Shown here one piece after another: positions 60,256-64,000 of a stretch of 64,000 nucleotides of DNA. Source of the stretch: Mycobacterium montefiorense (lineage in GTDB: Bacteria > Actinomycetota > Actinomycetes > Mycobacteriales > Mycobacteriaceae). The notes below the pieces were generated by a model. It was not told the origin of the DNA, did not search any database, and saw nothing but the letters and a program-made list of their open reading frames with translations. Location: the NCBI RefSeq assembly GCF_003112775.1, contig NZ_BFCH01000019.1:166089-230088 (forward strand), in the 5' to 3' direction. The first letter of the stretch is position 1. Every line of letters begins with the position of its first letter. Made by a program: the position numbers and the translations under genes.

Positions 60256-61169
60256 CAGAAGTAGCCCTCTCGCTTGCGGTCTTCCATCGCGGCGGCCGAC
60301 GTGCGGTCGTCGGCCCGCGTTTCGCCGCGCTCGGACACTGTCGCGGCCGAGATCTCGGTGATCACCCGGGCGATGTCGGTCGCCCGAGAACGCACCGCCC
60401 CGGTAATGGTCAGGTCGCCGACCGTGCGGTAGCGCACCCATTCCAAGGCGGCCGATTCGTCGTCGATCGGGTTGGCGTACTCCGACACCGCCAGCAGGAT
60501 GCCGTCGCGCTCGAACACCTCGCGCTCGTGGGCATAGTAAATCGACGGTATCTCAAGGTCTTCCAACTCGATGTAGCGCCAGACGTCCAGTTCGGTCCAG
60601 TTGCTCAGCGGGAACACCCGCACCTGTTCGCCCTTCTTGATTCGGCCGTTGTACAGCGACCAGGGCTCTGGGCGCTGCGCGCGGGGATCCCACTGACCGA
60701 ATTCATCGCGGAAGCTGAGGATGCGTTCTTTGGCGCGGGCCCGCTCCTCGTCGCGGCGGGCACCGCCGAAGGCCGCGTCGAATTCACCGGCCTCCAGCGC
60801 GTCGAGCAGGGTGCGTGTCTGTGCCCGGTTGCGTGAGGCGCTAGGTCCGGGATCAGGGACCCGGCCTTTGTCGATGGACTCCTGAACCGACGCGACGATC
60901 AGTTTGTGTCCTTCGCCGGTGACCCGGCGGTCACGAAACTCGATGACCTCGTCGAAGTTGTGACCAGTGTCGACGTGCATCACCGGAAACGGCAGCGGTA
61001 GTGGTCGAAAAGCCTTCTCCGCCAATCGGAGAAGCACGATCGAGTCCTTACCGGCCGAGAACAACAGGACGGGCCGCTCGAGTTCGGCGACGACCTCGCG
61101 GATGATGTGTACGGCTTCTGCTTCCAGCAGCCGCAATTCGTCGACCCGGGTTTCGGTCGTGGTGGTCAT
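60255..61169 (-). CDS. cysD: sulfate adenylyltransferase subunit 2
   Basis: This 304-residue ATP pyrophosphatase-fold enzyme forms APS from ATP and sulfate with CysN. It has the PP-loop FSAGKDSIVLL at 37-47, HVDTGHNFDEVIEFRD, FGGARRDEERARAKERI and the C-terminal ADDRTSAAAMEDRKREGYF. It overlaps the sulfotransferase gene by ATGA and cysNC by TGATG. It differs from the M. tuberculosis CysD in the PP-loop (SAGKDS rather than SGGKDS) and lacks a longer N-terminal leader. Confidence 0.93.
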   Translation of the reverse strand: MTTTTETRVDELRLLEAEAVHIIREVVAELERPVLLFSAGKDSIVLLRLAEKAFRPLPLPFPVMHVDTGHNFDEVIEFRDRRVTGEGHKLIVASVQESIDKGRVPDPGPSASRNRAQTRTLLDALEAGEFDAAFGGARRDEERARAKERILSFRDEFGQWDPRAQRPEPWSLYNGRIKKGEQVRVFPLSNWTELDVWRYIELEDLEIPSIYYAHEREVFERDGILLAVSEYANPIDDESAALEWVRYRTVGDLTITGAVRSRATDIARVITEISAATVSERGETRADDRTSAAAMEDRKREGYF

Positions 61170-61963
61170 GTCGGTAGCCCCTCTCGTTGCGCCTCGGTCC
61201 GGTACCGGTCCACCCAGTCGTCGGAACGCTGGTCGGCTTGACGCTCGAGCACCGGTTGGGGCGCCAGCTGCGGGTCGAGGCCGAGTGCCTCGAGGATGGT
61301 GCCCACCACCTGAGTCAGGTTGCGCCACAACACCGGATACGGAATCTCCATCGGTTTTACGTCCTCTTCGGCAAACCAGTTTCGCCAGCCTTGTTCCTGG
61401 GCGCGCAGCATGGTGATGACGTGCGCGATGGCTCCCGCGTGATAGGTGGCACGCGCATCGCGGACCGGGTCGGGCCGCCCGCGCCAGACCCGGGTCTGCG
61501 CCGCGCGCCAGAACGAGACCGCCTGCGAGACCACATCGGGCCGATAGACGTAGACCAGCAGTGGCTCCTCGCCGACGACGTCGCGGATCGCGGACAGCAG
61601 GCCGTCGCCCGACCGATTCGGCAGCCCGCTGGCGCGCTCCAGCAGCAGCGGCGTTTGGTTCCACATCAGCTTGCCGCCCCAGATGCCGTTCGGTGTCCTG
61701 CCGACGGTGCGGATGTAGTCGCGCCAGATCTCCGGCGGCGCGAGGTCCGGCTTTCCGACATCTAGCGGATCGAGTAACCGCAGCACCGACTCGTCCTGCA
61801 GGCCGTCGAACCACTCGCGCGGCTGCGGTGCCTGGCTGGTGGTGGGCAGATACTGAAAGAATTCCTGCGGCTCGCCGGCCACGCCGGTCGCGCGCAGCGA
61901 TTCGACGAGCAGCGTGCTGCCGCTGCGCTGGGATGCCAGCACCAAATAGGACGACGGATTCAC
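61166..61963 (-). CDS. stf0: trehalose 2-sulfotransferase Stf0-like
   Basis: This 265-residue enzyme transfers sulfate from PAPS to trehalose, the first step of sulfolipid-type lipids. The PAPS 5'-phosphosulfate loop is YLVLASQRSGSTLLVESLRA at residues 5-24. Further Stf0 hallmarks are AGEPQEFFQYLPTTS, NGIWGGKLMWNQT and VYRPDVVSQAVSFWRA. I chose the GTG at 61963, which matches the length of Stf0; TTG at 61975 is an alternative. Here it is the first gene of a fully overlapping stf0-cysD-cysNC operon; in M. tuberculosis stf0 stands elsewhere. Trehalose as substrate is inferred from the close family resemblance. Confidence 0.88.
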   Translation of the reverse strand: MNPSSYLVLASQRSGSTLLVESLRATGVAGEPQEFFQYLPTTSQAPQPREWFDGLQDESVLRLLDPLDVGKPDLAPPEIWRDYIRTVGRTPNGIWGGKLMWNQTPLLLERASGLPNRSGDGLLSAIRDVVGEEPLLVYVYRPDVVSQAVSFWRAAQTRVWRGRPDPVRDARATYHAGAIAHVITMLRAQEQGWRNWFAEEDVKPMEIPYPVLWRNLTQVVGTILEALGLDPQLAPQPVLERQADQRSDDWVDRYRTEAQREGLPT

Positions 61964-62092
61964 TGCCACCAGCAAAGCCTAGCCGGAGGGAAATCCGCTG
62001 CAACACGCAGATTTACGTTCACGCTGAGCATAACTACAAACCGAATTCGCCTGGTGCTCGTGAAGTTTGCTGGCGAGCACTATCCTGGCGCA

Positions 62093-62932
62093 ATGGCATC
62101 GAGCGTGTCCGGGAAGATCGCGTTCGTCACCGGCGGCGCCTCCGGCATCGGCGCCGCGCTGGCCACCAAGTTGGTCGACGGGGGCGCCGAGGTGTGGATC
62201 GCCGATCGCCAGCTGGGCGCGGCGCAGGAGCTGGCGCAGGTCCTGCGGCGGGACGGCGGCAAGGCGCACGCGATCGAGCTCGATGTCCGCAGTTACCCAG
62301 CGTTCGAACGCGCCGTGGCGGAGGCGGCGCGAGAATCCGGGCGGATCGACTACCTGTTCAACAACGCCGGCATCGGCGTTGGCGGTGAGATCGACTCGTA
62401 CACCCTGGATGACTGGAACGACGTTTTCGACGTCAACCTGCGCGGCATCGCCTATGGCATCCAAGCGGTGTATCCGGTAATGATCCTGCAGCGCTCGGGT
62501 CATATCGTGAACACCGCCTCGATGGCCGGTCTGCTCGCCGCTCCCGGCACCGGAAGCTACACCGCGACCAAACACGCCGTCGTCGGGCTTTCGAAGGCGC
62601 TGCGGGTGGAGGCTGCCCGCCACGGCGTGCGGGTGTCGGTGCTGTGTCCGGGCGCGATCCGGACTCCGATCCTCACCGGCGGCGAGTACGGGCGGTATCA
62701 CGGTGTCAGCGACGAGGAACTCCTCAAATTCTGGGAGCTGGCCCGGCCGATGGCGCCCGATAAGTTCGCCGAGCGCGCGCTTCGCGCCGTGTTACGCGGC
62801 GACGCGATCATCATTCTGCCCGCCTGGTGGCGGGCGCTGTGGTACCTGGACCGCCTGTTGCCGGCCCTGTCGACGCGCATGTCGCTACTCACGCTCAAGC
62901 GCCTACGCGACATGTCGCGTGACGCGTCCTGA
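62093..62932 (+). CDS. short-chain dehydrogenase/reductase
   Basis: This 279-residue classical SDR has TGGASGIGAALATKL for the cofactor, FNNAGIGVGG, NTASMAGLLAAPGTGSYTAT with the catalytic Ser and Tyr, and CPGAIRTPIL. The Asp after the second strand (WIADRQLG) suggests NAD. The C-terminal part, WWRALWYLDRLLPALSTRM, is hydrophobic and may touch the membrane. I chose the ATG at 62093. It is divergent from stf0 with 129 bases between starts. Substrate unknown; a sterol, fatty alcohol or keto-lipid is possible. Confidence 0.87.
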   Translation: MASSVSGKIAFVTGGASGIGAALATKLVDGGAEVWIADRQLGAAQELAQVLRRDGGKAHAIELDVRSYPAFERAVAEAARESGRIDYLFNNAGIGVGGEIDSYTLDDWNDVFDVNLRGIAYGIQAVYPVMILQRSGHIVNTASMAGLLAAPGTGSYTATKHAVVGLSKALRVEAARHGVRVSVLCPGAIRTPILTGGEYGRYHGVSDEELLKFWELARPMAPDKFAERALRAVLRGDAIIILPAWWRALWYLDRLLPALSTRMSLLTLKRLRDMSRDAS

Positions 62933-62989
62933 GCGATATACGTCCAGGAAACAGCGAAAACACCACGCGCACTTCGGGATTAGCCAAAA

Positions 62990-63451
62990 CTAGATGTGCC
63001 CCGGCGATTCCGGGGGAGGGACAATCGGCTCCATCGGCGGTGCGATCGGTGGCGGCGCAATCGGTTCCATCGGCGGTGGCTGGACTACCGGCGGTGGCGG
63101 CGGCGCAGCGATGGGTGGCGGCGGAAGGTACGGGCTTCCCAGGCACGCCGCATCCGCGGGCATGGACATGCATTGCGGATCCAGTGGGCCGGTGGGAGGT
63201 CCGGGCGGTGCGGGAGGTGCGGGTGGCCCCACCCAATACGGACCGCCCATACACGCGGCGTACCCGGGATTCTGCAGGCATCGGGGGTCGTCTGGACCGG
63301 TGGGCAGATCGGTCGCAAACCGGTTGAGCAACACCGGCGTACCCGGCGTTGCGTTCACCGGCGCTTCGGTGGGTATTGCTGCCGTAATAGCAACGGCTGC
63401 AGATACATTCGTGATCGCCGTACAGATGCCCACAATGATGGAACGGGTCAT
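62990..63451 (-). CDS. secreted proline-rich protein
   Basis: This 153-residue protein begins with a signal-like segment (IIVGICTAITNVSAAVAITA), then has two similar Cys-containing units (DDPRCLQNPGYAACMGGPYW and LDPQCMSMPADAACLGSPYL), and ends in a Pro-rich tail with repeated PPPMEPI/PPI units. The ATG at 63451 follows GGGGGGATC. The two Cys units look like an internal duplication with paired Cys, probably disulfides outside the cell. No function is known. Confidence 0.75.
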   Translation of the reverse strand: MTRSIIVGICTAITNVSAAVAITAAIPTEAPVNATPGTPVLLNRFATDLPTGPDDPRCLQNPGYAACMGGPYWVGPPAPPAPPGPPTGPLDPQCMSMPADAACLGSPYLPPPPIAAPPPPPVVQPPPMEPIAPPPIAPPMEPIVPPPESPGHI

Positions 63452-63590
63452 GATCCCCCCTTTTAGCCGGACCCCACAGCCGACTCTTCATTACCGTCAA
63501 TGTGGACAATCGCACTCCGCAAAGCGCAGGTCAAGACCCGGTATCCGACGAGTTATGGCAACCGAGGGGCGCCCGACGGCCGGTGCGGTT

Positions 63591-64000
63591 CTAGGAGTCG
63601 GGGTCCCACGTGCCCGGCATCATCGGCATGCGTGGGCCGCCGCCGAACGCATCGTCTTCCAACACCGTTAATCCGGCTGGCGCCGTGACGATCTCGGTGG
63701 GCCTGGTGCCGGAGAAGCCCGGGTTCCGGGGGGCATGGTCCGCAGCCACCGGCGCCGGCTCTGACTCCAGGTCCAGGTATTCATAGCCGCGGCCGAGTTG
63801 TTTGGCCTTCGCCCGGCGGCGGCGCCGATCCGGAGTCCGTTCGTCCGGCTGTGCCACCACAACTGCCTCCACGATGCCCGGCTTGGCCGCCTTCCTCGCA
63901 CTGGCGTCGGCGGTTGCCGCCCGCTTGGCGTCCGCGGTCAGGCCACCGAGCAGGTAGGACAGCCCTTCGATGGTGGTGACGGGTGGTGCCGATGGCGGGG
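63591..64000 (-). CDS. PPE-family protein, PPE-PPW subgroup (C-terminus only)
   Basis: The minus-strand frame is open to the end of the window and encodes the last 136 or so residues of a PPE protein. The end shows the PPW-subgroup marks GFSGT and, 38 residues further, PMMPGTW (Pro-x-x-Pro-x-x-Trp). Before them lie LSYLLGGLTADAK and a basic RRRRRAKAKQLGRGYEY stretch, also typical. The N-terminal PPE domain lies beyond position 64000. PPE proteins are exported by ESX systems with a PE partner. The internal GTG near 63872 is not the true start. Confidence 0.85.
   Translation of the reverse strand, partial: PPSAPPVTTIEGLSYLLGGLTADAKRAATADASARKAAKPGIVEAVVVAQPDERTPDRRRRRAKAKQLGRGYEYLDLESEPAPVAADHAPRNPGFSGTRPTEIVTAPAGLTVLEDDAFGGGPRMPMMPGTWDPDS

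Noticed and set aside
1..64000. CRISPR arrays, insertion sequences, prophage genes, rRNA or tRNA genes
   Set aside because: I found no regularly spaced repeats, transposase or integrase motifs, or cloverleaf-type sequences on either strand.

Overview
This 64 kb, GC-rich window comes from a nontuberculous Mycobacterium, probably a slow grower. The evidence is gene content and order: pimE, mshB, fbiC, mutT2, narGHJI, typA-lpqW, fdxC-dapC, MmpL, a mycolic-acid-type methyltransferase, an Stf0 sulfotransferase and a PPE protein. From about 7.6 to 52.4 kb the order follows the M. tuberculosis Rv1135A-Rv1178 segment as I recall it. Several disruptions of that genome are absent here: MmpL13 is one intact gene, the thiolase is full length, no transposase or repeat genes lie between the methyltransferase and the sirtuin, and no PE/PPE genes sit beside mshB or fbiC. 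Gene names are from recalled sequence resemblance; no search was run.

Layout. 0-7.4 kb: an aldehyde dehydrogenase, then a TetR regulator divergent from an operon for guanidine/urea-type nitrogen: two carboxyguanidine-deiminase-like proteins, a frameshifted carboxyltransferase lacking the biotin carboxylase and biotin carrier parts, and allophanate hydrolase. 7.6-12.2 kb: thiolase and enoyl-CoA hydratase, then an opposing type III polyketide synthase / methyltransferase / flavoprotein operon. 12.3-18.4 kb: two related NAD(P)-binding proteins (one cut by an amber codon), a CPBP protein, EchA10, alpha-methylacyl-CoA racemase and a short-chain dehydrogenase. 18.5-30.5 kb: MmpL, a methyltransferase, sirtuin, GntR, an F420-type flavoprotein, a DNA glycosylase, two secreted Ala/Pro-rich proteins, PimE and pterin dehydratase. 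30.6-45.2 kb: mycolate methyltransferase, F420 oxidoreductase, MutT2, nitrate reductase NarGHJI, a diguanylate cyclase, TypA and LpqW. 45.2-52.4 kb: TetR, MshB, a small ORF, a membrane protein, FbiC, a TB8.4-like secreted protein, ferredoxin and DapC. 52.5-64 kb: a KimA-like transporter with an extra OB-fold tail, an esterase, a GAP-family membrane protein, a minus-strand sulfur operon (Stf0, CysD, CysNC, a 38-residue membrane peptide, a YeiH-type exporter), a dehydrogenase, a Pro-rich secreted protein and the C-terminus of a PPE-PPW protein.

Points of most interest: the biotin-less, frameshifted carboxylase in a guanidine-type operon behind a perfect 20-bp TetR-like operator; the coupled stf0-cysD-cysNC-peptide-exporter operon; the polyketide quinone-type operon; an in-frame amber codon that truncates a dehydrogenase; two perfect in-frame tandem duplications 1.4 kb apart, one of which doubles a ribosome binding site and start codon; and several short ORFs that are easily missed.
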